The notes below the pieces were generated by a model. The model was not told the DNA's origin. It searched no databases and was given only the letters and a program-made list of their open reading frames with translations. A program made the translations under genes and the position numbers. A stretch of 64,000 bases of DNA, taken from assembly GCF_014898055.3 (NCBI RefSeq), contig NW_023604861.1:99512083-99576082 (forward strand), given 5' to 3'. Source of the stretch: Talpa occidentalis. Taxonomy: Eukaryota; Chordata; Mammalia; Eulipotyphla; Talpidae. Shown in pieces: positions 24,433 through 36,616 of the stretch; within the stretch, counting starts at the first letter, position 1; each line of letters starts with the position of its first letter.

Positions 24433-24955
24433 TGTAGGGTAAATAAAAAGTATCAGGCTTTTCTGCCCTCCCGCCATCAGGATTGATGATGGATCTCTGC
24501 GGTCCTGAATGCAGGCCTGATGGCGGCACCTGGAGTAGGGTGTGGGCATGCGTAAGTGGGTACACGTGGGCTGAGAGACTGGGCTTATAAGGGCAGCGTC
24601 ACGGGGACGCTAGTAGAGAGCAGAACCACGAGGAGCAGAGAGAAGAGAAGCAGAGAGAACCAGAGAATGCCAGAGAGTCCAGACAGAGTGAAGACTTGCT
24701 GGGGGCTGGATGCATTCTGTCTTTGTGTGATTGGGGCACAGGAATCAGAAGCCCAGGCAAGACTAACATTTGCACGTTCCACCCAGATTTCCCACCTCAG
24801 ATGCCTGCCTGGTCCTGTGGCCAGCACCCCTGCCTGCTGTGTACCTGGTAAATCTCAATAAAAGCCTGCAAAACCCACTAAGGGCTTCAGGATTCCTCCT
24901 TCACCCGTCTGCTCAGATTGTAGAGATCCTGCTCTGGTCCTTCCTGCCCATTACA
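24433..24955 (+). mobile_element. Solo LTR, family LTR-B
   Basis: Begins TGTAGGGTAAAT, ends GCCCATTACA, and is flanked by ATAATG on both sides (24427-24432, 24956-24961). A 6-bp TSD is usual for class II (ERVK/beta-like) elements. It has a possible TATA-like box in GGCTTATAAGGGCAGCG and the poly-A signal AATAAAAG near 24858. 523 bp, no viral genes. Confidence 0.88.
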
Positions 24956-25548
24956 ATAATGGCATTAAATTTTTCTTCTCCCAACAGGGCTGCTAGTACC
25001 TCTGGAAGCTCCCTCGTCAGAAATAAACTATCCCTATCCACTGGGGACATTGACTTCCTGGAGGCTAAGGATAGAACTTAAGGATTCTGTCAATTTGGAC
25101 AGGAAAAAAAATGCATCTTTATTTTTGATATTCTCAAAATGAAGAATTGCCATTATGAAAGCAGCAAACCACAGTAGGAGAGCACCTGTAACTACACCAC
25201 AGCAGAAACCTCAGGTAATTTTACTGATGTCAGTATTGTTTACACTCATCGTTACTTCAAAAGCACAATAATTATAAACTTGCCACTAGATCTTGTTAAA
25301 CTGTTAATAAGGAAGCACATTTAGTACTATAACACAAATTTTAAAAACTATTTCAATATAGTTGTTCTCCTTAATGATCCTGTCTTATTTTAAAAACTTG
25401 CTTTCTTTTTCTGAGAAGAGGTTCATGGGCTTTCCAGACCACCAAAGGGGTCCATCATACAAAATGCTTGAGAAACCTTGCCCTAGAAGGTTAATTTAAA
25501 AAGGAATATTAAAAATTATTTCCCTCCCATGTATTTAGAGCTGTTCAA

Positions 25549-25713
25549 GGATGCGTTCTGTCTTTGTGTGATTGGGGCACTGGAATCAGAAGTCCAGGCA
25601 AGACTAGCACTTGCAAGTTCCACCCAGATTTCCCACCCCAGGGCTGTTCCTTTTCTAGAGGACATTGTCACCTGGCACTACCAGAAGCCTGCCTGGTCCT
25701 GTGGCCAGGATAT
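25549..25713 (+). mobile_element. Partial LTR-B-like fragment
   Basis: GATGCGTTCTGTCTTTGTGT, ATTGGGGCACTGGAATCAGA and GCCTGCCTGGTCCTGTGGCC repeat the R/U5 region of the LTR at 24433 (from 24709). About 45 bp are added in the middle and both ends are missing. Confidence 0.75.
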
Positions 25714-25747
25714 TGCTGTGTTGGTTTTGGAGTAACCCTTTCCAGCA

Positions 25748-26165
25748 AAGTGTGTGTCATAGGCTGAATTGTGTACTCCAAAATGACAGACCTAACCCCT
25801 GGTACCTGTGAATGTGACTTTTTTTGGAACTAGGGTCTTTGCAGACATAATCAAGTTAAAATGAGGTCATGGTGGAGTGTAACCCAGCATGACTGGTGTC
25901 TGTATATCACGAGGAATACACCTGTGTTGACAGAGGCAGAGACCGGAGTGAGGCAGTTATAAGCCAGAGCACAACAAGGATTGTTGGCCAGCACCAAAGC
26001 TAAGGAGAGGCAAGGAAGGATTCTGCCTGGAGTGTCATAGGGAATGTGACCTTGTTGACACTTGGTTTCAGACTTCAGCCTCCAGAACTATGAGAGGATA
26101 AATTTCTGTTATTTTAATCCATCTAGATTTTGGTACTTTCTTTAGGTAGCCCTAAGAAACAAATC
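25748..26165 (+). mobile_element. MLT1-like MaLR solo LTR
   Basis: Forward orientation: TCATAGGCTGAATTGTGTAC, GGTACCTGTGAATGTGACTT, TAGGGTCTTTGCAGACATAA, ATGACTGGTGTCTGTATATC and GCCTCCAGAACTATGAGAGG, the classic MLT1 order. Confidence 0.85.
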
Positions 26166-27440
26166 CAGAGTATATCAGAGTGCCTAATAAAGGGAGATTT
26201 GGAAACTCACTGATGTCACAAAATGGTTGTGTAGATTTTAGGCCCCCATTGCTAATAAACTTTGGACATGTGGCAGAATATGGTCCGAGCCTAGCACTGA
26301 TTGCTCCATAGCATCTGCTCGTGGGGTTGTAGGGAGGAAATATATAGCAGCCACCCACTTCCAACTGGCAAAGCCTAGAGATGCCCAAAATAGCAGTACC
26401 ATTGTTGGGCCTGGGGACTGGCTTAGCTCAACTGAAAACAGAACACCCCTCTCCCTTCCTGTTTTACACTGAGCTGAAGCTGCCTCTGTCTCACAAACAC
26501 TGAGTGAAACTGTCTCCTGACATTTTAACTCATCGTCCCTTTTCCTGGGAACCAAACACATTGCTGGGTCTCCCTCTTTCTTAGGCTGAGTTGCCTTCAG
26601 GGAGAACTCAGTCCCTTAACACAGAGAATATACAAGTCTACCCAGTGGATTTGTGGGATCTTCACTTTGTTTACTTTCCAGGAGTGGTCAAGGGATTTGC
26701 TTGGTCAGGATTCATGGGTCAGGATCCTCTTCTTTATCCACATAATAACCTTGTTTACCTGAGAAGTCAAAAAAAAACACCGTGGTAGCAATCAGACACC
26801 CAATTTAGAAGACTGAGCTCCCAGGCCCTGAACTTTGCGTCACCCTGGTTTGGATGCTTAAAGGGGTGATCGAGGATCAGAAATCCATAGAAGCAGGGGC
26901 ACCCCACTACTTGGAACTAGCATTCTTTTCCTCTTCAGTTCCATTTCCTCATGCGTGGTTCCAAATCTTCCCCTGGATAAGGTAGTTTTTTCTTCCACAG
27001 AGTTTCCTGCCTTCTGTTATTACCTAGAAATGTGTCCTAAGGTCTACCCCTGCTCCAAACATATCTATATCTAATATATCTCCATCTAACCTTTAAAACA
27101 TACTGAAGCATTCATGAGCCACCCAATCACTCAATAAATAAATATGTCTCCCAGACCAAAGTCAAAGTCAAATATTGACTTGCATAAATTTATATTTATA
27201 TAATCTAATGTTCAAATATTAGAAAAATAGCCAACAACCTTCTCCTCCATTCCATAGAGATAAAAGATGCAGCTTCTTTGGTCTCACACAAAGCCTCCTT
27301 CAAAATATCTAGTCCTGGCCCCCAGGTTAAGTTTTCAGTTGAAGAAAAAACTGTTGCTGAAAATGTCAGTGAACTTAGCCTTCATATTAATAGACTACCT
27401 TGTGCCTGTGCTATTTTGGGCCTATGAGCTAGCTCCCATG
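26166..27440. other. Unrecognised intergenic sequence
   Basis: No supported gene. Frames at 26152-26561 on the minus strand show no domain or splice pattern. Confidence 0.4.
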
Positions 27441-27444
27441 AATT

Positions 27445-27670
27445 CACTAATTCAGATTTAATTCACATATAAAATCCATTTGTTCAAAGTATACAATGCA
27501 GTGGTTTTTAGTATATTCCCAGAATTATGCAGTCACCACGCTGTCTAATTCCAGAACATTTCATCACCCCAAAAGTAACTCTGTGCCCATTAGCAGTCCC
27601 TCCTCATTCTACCTTCTCCTACCTTCTGACAACCACTAATTTAATTTCCATCCATATGGATTTTCCTTAA
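27445..27670 (-). mobile_element. Ancient L1 3' UTR fragment
   Basis: AGTATACAATGCAGTGGTTT, ATGCAGTCACCACGCTGTCT and TTCATCACCCCAAAAGTAAC are the inverted L1M 3' UTR pattern. Confidence 0.65.
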
Positions 27671-28288
27671 CTTTTTTTTCAACCCTGTTTCAATCCCAAC
27701 AATCCAGTTGTACCAAATTAATACCTTCTGAGTGAAGGCTCACTGTGTAGGGGGTGCTCTGTTTTGACTAAGGAGGGCTAGCTGTATTAAGTTCTCTTTA
27801 CTCAGAATGTAAAGAAAGATGGGCAGGTGGCCAGATCAATTCAGGAGGTGCTGGGAATCCAGGTCATGGGGGTGTGGCAGCAGGAGCCTGAAGAACATCC
27901 TGCTCCCTGACTTTGTGACCTTGAGTCATGCATGCTTGGTTAGCAATAAGGCTTTGATAACCATGGAGAATGTTTGCAAGCTCAGGAACCGTTGTTTCTA
28001 ATTCCTTGAGAGTTGTGATAGGCAGTTGCTAGCTTTCGATATAAATAGAAACAAACTTAAATGTCCACTGAATGACTGGAAACTTGATTCTCTTGGGTAT
28101 AGTCCACTTGGGCCCCATTTGTCACAGCAACCATTTGTTGGGTTTGGTATTTCCCAACTGACATCATCTATGTCCATCTTCGTGGCAGGGCTATTATTAC
28201 ATCACCAGCTAACTAAAGTCCTACAAGATGAAAACAGTTTAAAGATAGTTTTGGAGAATACAATTTAGCTTTAAAATATATAAAAATA
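27671..28288. other. Unrecognised intergenic sequence
   Basis: No gene or named repeat identified. Confidence 0.35.
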
Positions 28289-28300
28289 GGCATATACTTT

Positions 28301-28612
28301 CTTTTTTTTTTTAAATGATTTTTCTTTTTAAGAAACATGCATTATTTATTTATTTGTTTGTTTATACAAGCACTGGGTACAGTCAGAAGCTCGGGAGGGT
28401 GACAGAATTCACCAGAGCCAGAGCGGGGAGCAGAGCAGGCAGAAGGACCGAAGTACACCGCTGAGGGGAGCAGCGGGCGGCAGGAGAGGTCTGCGTGCCA
28501 TGCGGGACCCTCCTCCGGTGGCCGGGGAGCAGCTGGGGATCGAACCGGTGCTGCAGAGGCCGCAGGCAGCTTCGCAACCCAGCGCTCAACCGCTGCGCCA
28601 CCGGGGAGGCCC
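28301..28612 (-). mobile_element. tRNA-derived SINE (young type, variant tail)
   Basis: TSD GGCATATACTTT lies at 28289-28300 and 28613-28624. It is one of the least decayed copies: A box TGGCGCAGCGGTTGAG and B box GGTTCGATCC are intact on the minus strand. The tail reads AAACAAACAAATAAATAAAT, followed by ATGCATGTTTCTT and a second A-rich run, a layout it shares with the copy at 58867. Confidence 0.94.
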
Positions 28613-28624
28613 GGCATATACTTT

Positions 28625-29115
28625 TTTAGGTTTTTCTAAAGTATTGTATAGTAATTCTTAATATACTTTTAATTTTGAAAGTATAGTATTATGTTTTTCA
28701 AATAATAACAGAAAAGGGTGGTCATTGTTTTAAAATAAAGTTTCAAACATTTGAGGTATTTTTAATTTTTGATCATACCTGCTCCTATGGATAGTATATA
28801 TAAATGGTAAATGTTTTTGCCTTGGTATTTATTTTATTCCATTCATTTCTCTTCCTTTCATGTCATGTCCTTAATTATAATCTCTTACAACAAATTATAC
28901 ATTTTATATTTATCAGTATTTATCATATTAGACATTAAAACTGCAAACTTGAAAAAACTTTATTTATTAAAAAATAATAGTAGGCTCATATAACAACATT
29001 TTAAAGAAAGTAAGTATAAGTTCTAAAATAAAAATTTTAGGAGGAATAGTTATTTTTCATTTTGCAAATCATTTTAATGTTTCTTTGTAGAAAGCAGCTA
29101 GGTTCTCATATCTAC
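28625..29115. other. AT-rich unrecognised sequence
   Basis: Strongly AT-rich, with no gene. Confidence 0.4.
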
Positions 29116-29117
29116 CT

Positions 29118-30712
29118 CTTAAAAATAACAGCTTTATTGAGATATAATTAACATGCTATGCTGTTCACTGATTTATAATGCAATTCAACAGTTTTTAGTA
29201 TACTCACAATTGTGCAACCATCCCCACGATGAATTTTAGAACATTTTTAACCCTCAGAAGATACCATGTACACATTAGCATTTACTTTTATTTTCCCTTA
29301 CCCTTCCCACCAAGGCCTGGCACAAGGCAACCACCAATCTATTTCTGTTTCTGTGGATATGTCTATTCTGGACATTTCATATAAATGGAATTATACAATG
29401 TTGATCTTTTGTGACTAGTTTCTGTCACTTGGCATGTTTTCAACTTTCACCTCTGGTGTGGTATGGGCTCTTTTTTATTGCTGAACAATATCACATTGTA
29501 TACATATGCCACATTTTGTTTATGTATCAGTTGATGGCTATTTTGCCAATTAGACTTTCTGACTATTGTGAATAATTCTATTATGAATAATCTTGTGCAA
29601 GTTTTTGAATAGACAGATGTTTTTGTTTTTCTTAGTATATGCCTAGAAATTGCTGGGTCATATGGTAACTCTGTATTTCTCATTTTGAGCAACTGCTAAA
29701 CTTGTTTCCACAATCTATTTCACACAGTCTATTCCACCTGCAATGTATGAGAGTTCCAATTTCTCTGTATCCTCTCCAACACTTGTAATTATCTGTCTTA
29801 TTTTTTCTATCCCAGTGAGTATGGAAGTCTAGCTCGTTGTTTTGGTTTGCATTTATCTACTGATTAATGATGTTAAGCATGTTTTCATGTGCTTATTGGC
29901 CATTTGTTTCTCTTTGGAGTAATGTAGTCACCACATCCTGTGTCCATTTTTTTCCTGTGTCCATTTTTAACTGAATTATTTGTTGTTTTGTTGAACTTAA
30001 GAATCTTTATATTCTAGAAACAAGTCCCTCTCAGAGAACAGCTTTGCAAATATTTTCTCTCATTCGTGGATTGTCATTTCACTTTTTAAATTGTGCCCTT
30101 TAAAGCACAAAATTTTTTAAATTTGATAGTGACCTATTTATGCATTTTTTTCTTTTATTGCTAAGAAACTACTGCCTAATCCAGGGTCACAGATTTTAAA
30201 ACTATTTCCTGAGAGTTTTATGCTTACAGCTCTTCTATTTAGGCCTTCGATCCATTTTAATTTTTGTATGTAGTGTGAGGAAGAAGTCCTACTGAATTAT
30301 TTTGCATGATGATGATGTCCAGTTGTTCCTATATCATTTGTTGAAAATAATCTTCCTTCCATATTGGGTGGTCTTGACATCTATTTTGAAAATCTGTTAA
30401 CAATAAATGTGAACATTTATTTTTGGACTCACATTTTTATTTTATTGATCTTCTATCTTTAAGCTGATATTATAAGGCATATGTGATGTTACAGTTTTAT
30501 ATTGTTTTGAAATCAGGAAGTTTGAGTCTCCAACTTTGTTCTTTTTTGTCAACGTTGTATGAATATTTTGAGTCCATTGCATTTCCATATGAATTTTAGG
30601 ATCAGCTTGTTGATTTCTGTAAAAACTAGCTGGGATTTTGCTAATGATTGCATTGAAGCTGTAAGCAGTTGGGGAGTACAGTCTCCCTATCTTTGAACAT
30701 GTGGCCTTTTGG
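29118..30712 (-). mobile_element. Ancient inverted L1 (3' UTR into ORF2)
   Basis: Starts with AACAGCTTTATTGAGATATA, then CAACCACCAATCTATTTCTG, GAACAATATCACATTGTATA and GTTTTCATGTGCTTATTGGC. On through 30240 (GCCTTCGATCCATTTTAATT) it runs to 30660. This is a long L1M 3' half on the minus strand with frames broken. Confidence 0.8.
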
Positions 30713-30724
30713 AAAAGGTACAAA

Positions 30725-31200
30725 CCCAAGGGAAAAGAGGATGACTGGGTTGGTGGGCCCTTACCTGCGTGCTTATGATGACACTACACAATTCTAAAAC
30801 AGACTCATGGGAAGAAGCAACATTAATGGCTTATTTACATGGAATACTAGAAGGGAGAGCTGAGAGAAAGGATGGAGGGGGGGCGGGGTAGGGGCAAGTT
30901 TCCTAACAACAGTTCAGAGTCCAGAGTCCAAGCAGTAGCTGGCAGTGGCAAGAGGGAGGCTGGCCTGCTAAGGAAAGATAAGCCAGTCACACTTGTGGAG
31001 GAAGAGCCTGGCCATGCATGGAGAGGGCTGGCCTACTGGGCCTGAGGGCAAAGGCCAGCGCCAGAGCCACCCATGTGAGGACAATCCTGTGTGGCCTGCT
31101 AAAGGGGAGACCAAGGTATAGGAACCAGTGGACAGGCCGACTCACAGGCAATGAGAGCTACAGGGACTGGAACTCCACACATTGTCGTCCACCATAAAGA
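30725..31200 (-). mobile_element. Possible solo LTR (related to 48305-48727)
   Basis: The phrase GGGCCCTTACCTGCGTGCTT followed about 80 bp later by TAATGGCTTATTTACATGGA parallels GGGTCCTCACCCGCGCGCTT and AAAGGTTTATTTACAAGGG at 48357-48435. In both the minus strand has a poly-A signal AATAAA or its variant AATAAG. The edges and the TSD are not clear. Confidence 0.4.
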
Positions 31201-31655
31201 GAACCCATGAGGGTTCAGGCTTTTTAAATGAGCCACTCTGCTCCATCCCTTTCCCAGCAGCCCCCTTGTTCACTCAGGACATCAGGGGCAGAGTTTGGGC
31301 TACTGGGCTCTGCTGTCAGACAACCTATTGTCTACACTTACTAGGACTTTAGTCACTTCAAGTGGGAGATGGGATGAGAAATGATGCTGGCATGCTCCTC
31401 CCTGTGAGATACTGTATTTCCTGACTGTGAGGTGAGGGGAGGGTGAGTCTATTCTTCTTGGCCACACCTGTCTGAGTGGAGCTTCTATGAATCCGGGCTG
31501 GGTCAGGTGAGGAACAGTCTGTGGCTAAAGCACCAGAGACTCTTGCTGTTCTTGCGAAGTTTGGTAGATTTTCTTGAACAAATATTTCTTCACTTGATGC
31601 ATGAACTTAGGACAATTTCCAGAGGTCTTACATTGTTGTTTTGTATATTTTCATT
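31201..31655. other. Unrecognised intergenic sequence
   Basis: No gene recognised. Confidence 0.35.
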
Positions 31656-31659
31656 TGTT

Positions 31660-32795
31660 GTGCTTTTCCTACCTGGGAGAGCCTGTGGCACTCAGATGCT
31701 GTCCTGGAAATGGACCACTTTCAAATTTACTTCTGATTTCAATCCATTTATTTGAAATGTGAAGAAATCTGTCACACAGATATATATTTGGAAAAGAGAG
31801 GAATATTTTAATAGCTTTTTCAGATAACTGGATATTCTTTGATACAACACCCAAACTCTACAAAAGGTAATTTCTTACAGCTTAATTATAATGTGGAATG
31901 TAAAATTTTAGCAGTGAGCTTTTTGTTCTGTTTTATTAACCCTTTGGTTTGTCCTGGAATGGTCTCATTCACCAATGTATAATTTTATAAAATCATATGT
32001 TGGTCCTTTGGAATGGATTGGTTCACCGAGTTATGCAGTTTCCAAATAGTGACACTATTTAGTATACAACTTTTAAAATAATCACAGCTATTGATGTTAT
32101 CACCAATTTCATCAGAAAAATCTTTAGGTGTTGTGAAGCTATCAAGTTCATGGTAGTAGTAATGAATCCTCCAAAATTTAGATTTTCACTTGAAAGCATA
32201 CATTTTATTATGAGTAACAAATACTGTCATTTGTCTTGAAGAGACAGGCTCACTTAATTCATTTTCAAGAAAATATCTGCCAAGTTCCCAAGTCTGAATA
32301 ATCAGCTTATCTATTAGTTGTTCATTCAAGTAAAAGGATGTTATATGAAAAAAGTTCAGCTCACAACACAATCTGGCAGGTACTTTTCCTTGAGATGACC
32401 ATTATACTTTGGCATACAGATAAGCATTTCCCACTTAGTTATATTGAGAGTGTTAAGGTTTAGTGAAATTAATAAATTTTTTAAAACCCAAAACTTTAAA
32501 ATAAAATAACTTATAAAAATTATAAATTTACTGCTTCATCAAGGACGTTCTTAAGTGAAGAATATTCTCATTTGTACATAGGGGAGAAAAATATGATCCT
32601 GCCAGAGCAGGTGCCACTGCAGGGCTCAGCACTAACCTCCTGGCAGTTTTACCCACTGTTGCCTTTATGATATTGATACAGACATAAACAAGTGGAAAAG
32701 ATAATATTACTATTATTGTTATAACATTTCTGAACTTGTGAACCCCCTTAAAGGGTTCCAGGGACCCAAAGTTCATCCTTTGAGAACTGCTGTTT
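31660..32795 (-). pseudogene. Decayed hAT-like (Charlie-type) DNA transposon
   Basis: On the minus strand 31669-31854 encodes SEKAIKIFLSFPNIYLCDRF, which resembles the C-terminal dimerisation motif of hAT transposases (LSEKAIKILLPFPTTYLCE-like). Further upstream, 32186-32371 reads SSRQMTVFVTHNKMYAFK, similar in pattern to the linker before it. The plus-strand right edge CCTTTGAGAACTGCTG resembles the common hAT terminal sequence CAGTGGTTCTCAAA in reverse. Stops and frameshifts separate the pieces, so it is dead. The identification rests on short motifs. Confidence 0.45.
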
Positions 32796-33822
32796 TGTGA
32801 AAGTTTTAAAAAATATCATAAATGATTTCTATAGAATCAACTCCTTTTTATCCCTCTTAAACTTGTTCAGCTATCACTGCTCTACATTAATGAGCCATCC
32901 TACCCTGAATTACAAATTTGATTGGGAGAATCAATATTTTTAAAGGGTCATCCTGGTCTTGTAAATCTGATTTTGGCATGTTTTCACATAACAGTGGTGA
33001 CCAAACATGTTTTTGTCAAGCATGTTTTTGGAGAGATGGTTTTAATTTTCAATGCTGTGTAGTTGTAAATTCTCTAACTGTAACAGCCTTTTGGATGGAG
33101 AGACACAAACACAGAGAAGTAGGTCAGATTCCCCAAATGGAGAAATTTTAGGCGCTCACTCATATTTTCTGAGACTTATGGATGAGAGCAAATGGACATA
33201 GTCTTTTTGGGTCATGAAGAGTGTTTATTTCAATCCCCCTGTTCTGGGACTTCTCCAGATGGTATTGGATCCAAGATTCAGGAAATTTAAACTGCAAGCT
33301 CTTTCTTTCTTGTTTTGAGAACAAGTGTCAAGAGTTATGTTCTGACTAGAGCTTAGGACATGTGAGCATGTAGTCCATACCCATGTGACAGTGATGACAA
33401 CATCATCAAGAATGATAATGACAAGATTAATAAGAAGCTGAAAATAATTAGGTGCCAAAGAACACCATCTTGACTACACCTACTTTGAGCAGCAGAACAT
33501 CTAAGAAGACATACCTGAACTATCATGTGTGAGCAAATTCATTAAATTCTTATCAAAATCAAGAACACTGTTTAGCTACTAAAGTGAGGAAAATAATTAG
33601 CCTGTTAAAGGAATTTGAACAGGTAGCTAACATCTGTTTTGGGGTTTCTGAGATTACTCTTCTTGTGCTAAACCATTACTTGGGATTTTTTATTTTGTCT
33701 GCTGGGTCCACAGACCTGGTTTCACATGTTGGCAGTAACCAGGCAATGGATGTCTTGAGGCCCTTAATGAAATAACATGTTTGTTGAGAACAGGGGCTGA
33801 CCTGTCAGTGGCTGTGTGTCAT
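32796..33822. other. Unrecognised intergenic sequence
   Basis: No gene or repeat family recognised. Confidence 0.35.
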
Positions 33823-33831
33823 AAAAACTTT

Positions 33832-34809
33832 GGGAAAAAATCTTTGCACTCCATTCAACTGATAAGGGACTGATCACAAAGATATACAAAGAACTCACAG
33901 GGCTCAACAAAAACAAAATAATCCAGTCGAGAAATGGGCAGAAGAACTCAAAAGACATTTCTCCAAAGAGGAAATGCAAATGGCCAACAGGCATATGAAA
34001 AAGTGTTCAACATCCCTTATCAGGGAAATGCAAATCAAAACCACACTGAGATAACACTTTACACCAGTGAGAATGGTACATATCAAAAAAACAAGCAACA
34101 ACAAATGTTTGCGAGGATGTGGTGAAAAAGGAACTCTCCTACATTGCTGGTGAGAGTGCGAACTGGTCCAACCGCTGTGGAAAGCTGTCTGGAGGTTCCT
34201 CAATCTACTAAAAATGGAGCAATGATATGATCCAGCAATTCCACTACTAGGGATCTACCCAAAGGACACAAAAACAGTGATTCAAAAGAGCACCTGCACA
34301 CCTATGTTTATAGCAGCACTATTTACAATAGGTAAAACCTGGAAACAACCCAAATGCCCAAAAATAGATGACTGGATCAAGAAGATGTGGCATATATACA
34401 CAATGGAATATTATTCAGCAATCAAAAAAGATAAACTCATGCCATTCGCAGCGACATGGATGGAGCTAGAAGGAATTATGCTCAGTGAAATAAGCCAGAA
34501 GGAAAAAGAAAATATAGGATGGTTTCACTTATAACAGGAATATAGGGGACCCAAATAAGACATCAGTGTAAAAAAAATAACAGTACAAACCATAACAAAG
34601 AAAAAACAGACAATTGTAAACCAGAGACATACTGCAGGGGAGGAAGAGGGAGAGAGGTGAGAGGGAGGGAGGGAGGAGCACAGGGGACTGTGATGATGGT
34701 GGACGAGTGCCTTGGGGAAGGAAATTCTATGGGGACTCAATCTGAGGGGGTGGGGGCAAGCAAATATTGTCTAAAAAATGTAAAAAAAATGATAAATGTA
34801 AAAAGAAAA
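33832..34809 (+). mobile_element. 5'-truncated L1-C
   Basis: TSD AAAAACTTT lies at 33823-33831 and 34810-34818. It covers the last part of ORF2 (from CCATTCAACTGATAAGGGAC) and a 3' UTR with GGAGGAAGAGGGAGAGAGGT and TCTATGGGGACTCAATCTGA. This is a different 3' UTR type from L1-A. ORF2 is broken by frameshifts. Confidence 0.88.
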
Positions 34810-34818
34810 AAAAACTTT

Positions 34819-35479
34819 TCTCACAGAGTATTTACTGGAATAATGATCACCAAGAACTGAGATAGCAGTTAGGCTTTTTCAATACAATTCTTCAATACAG
34901 TTCAATACAATTTACGAAGAATAATGTGGTTCTTGCATAGTTTTGAAGAGGTGAAAGTTAAAGATAGGTTCACTGAAAAACATCAATGTTCAATTTATGC
35001 TCAGTTTTGATCATTGAGGTCAACATATTTTACTGAGTCAAATCAATGACTTTCCTTTGCCCCTTCTTGTTTCTATCCCAGTGAACTAAAGTTGTATAGT
35101 TAGCAGAATTAACTGATGGGTTACTTTGTCAACTGCAGTGCACAGACCACATTAGATTCTCTATTCTACCCACAGCAATCAGGTTCCTGGAAAGAGTAGT
35201 TATGATGTGCTTTAGGAGCGTACTCTTACACATTACCTTCAGTAAGTGAGTTGGGAAAAGCCCATGCCAACATGCTGGTTGACTTCCCAGGTATCAAAGG
35301 CTTGCTGACAACATCAAGATAAGGACTGGATTAAGTTTGCTAAAGATGACTTTCAGTTAGTAGATTAAAATTTTAACTTGCAATCTTCAAAGTTTTTAGT
35401 AGTTTGCATGGCATAAAATTCAGAAGATACAAAGCAATGTTCAATAAAAAACTTCTTTCCATCTGTATCCCTAACCATT
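34819..35479. other. Unrecognised intergenic sequence
   Basis: Contains a short triplication of TTCAATACAATT-like units (34879-34912). No gene. Confidence 0.4.
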
Positions 35480-35699
35480 CACTTCCCCTCCCTGGAGACA
35501 ACCAATATTGCAGTCTTGAGTCTCCCAACAATAGCTTATGTAGAGATAAGCAATCACATAAACATTCTTAAAGACAAGAATTGCTCAGTGTCTGCTTTTT
35601 ATATCATAAATAATATTCCAGATGCATTTTCTTCATTTTACTAGAAAATGGTTATTTGGTCTTCAAATTATAAAATAATGCATATTTATTAAAGAAAAC
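35480..35699 (+). repeat. Arm 1 of a ~215-bp inverted duplication
   Basis: CACTTCCCCTCCCTGGAGAC through TATTTATTAAAGAAAA is present as its reverse complement at 39049-39259, differing by a 3-bp and a 5-bp gap and few substitutions. The sequence looks like part of an old repeat of unknown family. Confidence 0.92.
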
Positions 35700-36115
35700 A
35701 TAGAAACTACAAAAAAAGGAAAAGGAAAAAAATGAAAATTACCCATTACCATAGTCTTTGGAGATAGTCTGGTGACTTACAAGTACTTGTAGTTTCTTCT
35801 AACACTTTTACACTACACACACTATAGATTACATAAAACATATCCTTTTATTTTCACTTACTATATATAACATTTTGCAGTCTTTTTTTATGACTTGTTT
35901 GCATATAATTTATTCAACCAAGGTCTCTTGTTAATTAAAATTTTGTACCATTATAAACCTTCACTTAGGATAGATTTAATATTGATTACTTTGTAATTTA
36001 GGTTCAAATTCCTTATGGGAACTTGTTTACTGTGCTTATCTTGATGACTTAAATTTCTAGAGTACAAGTGGTTGAGTTCATGAATTTATCTATTAGAAGA
36101 TCATATCTGCAATTT
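35700..36115. other. AT-rich sequence, possibly an ancient repeat
   Basis: AAATTACCCATTACCATAGT and CTTCTAACACTTTTACACTA recall a generic ancient repeat, and a similar pattern occurs near 55080-55300. I cannot assign the family. Confidence 0.3.
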
Positions 36116-36132
36116 AAAAAGGAGTAAATTTT

Positions 36133-36599
36133 TTAATATATTTTTTACATCATTTTCATCTTGGTTATAATTCCCATAATATTCCCACCACCTTAGTTTT
36201 GATCCTACTTCCTTCTCCCCTTCCCCGTAGTGTGTCTCTGATTTATACTTGCTTGTTGATTTTGATTTTTACTTTATTATAATTAGTCTTTTTCCTGGTC
36301 CCTTATTTAGGTTTTCTAAATTCATGCTATGAGTGAGACCATCTGGTATTTTTCTTTTTCTTTCTGGCTTGTTTCACTGAGCATGATCCCATCCAGCTCT
36401 ATCCTTGTTGCTGCAAATGGCGTGAGTTTATCTTTTTTGATTGCTAAGTAATATTCCATTGTGTATATGAACCACATCTTCTTGAACAATCATCTATTTT
36501 TGGGCATTTGGGCTGTTTCCATAGCCTAGCTATTTTAAATAGTGCTGCTATAAACATAGGGGTGCAGGTGCCCTTTTGAATTAATGTGTTTGTGTCCTT
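36133..36599 (-). mobile_element. 5'-truncated L1-D, antisense
   Basis: TSD AAAAAGGAGTAAATTTT (36116-36132) and AAAAAGGAGCAAATTTT (36600-36616). It holds the 3' UTR (CATCTTGGTTATAATTCCCA) and the last ~200 bp of ORF2 in reverse. The 3' end type matches L1-B. Confidence 0.92.
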
Positions 36600-36616
36600 A
36601 AAAAGGAGCAAATTTT

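Noticed and set aside
22755..24955. Complete provirus between two LTR-B copies
   Set aside because: The LTRs are in opposite orientation with different TSDs, and no gag, pol or env sequence lies between them.
28342..28617. Open frames on SINE antisense strands (also at 7152-7513, 14255-14584, 37225-37500, 45393-45866, 63583-63876)
   Set aside because: They recur wherever the SINE occurs and end in the (TAAA)n tail; they reflect the SINE consensus, not genes.
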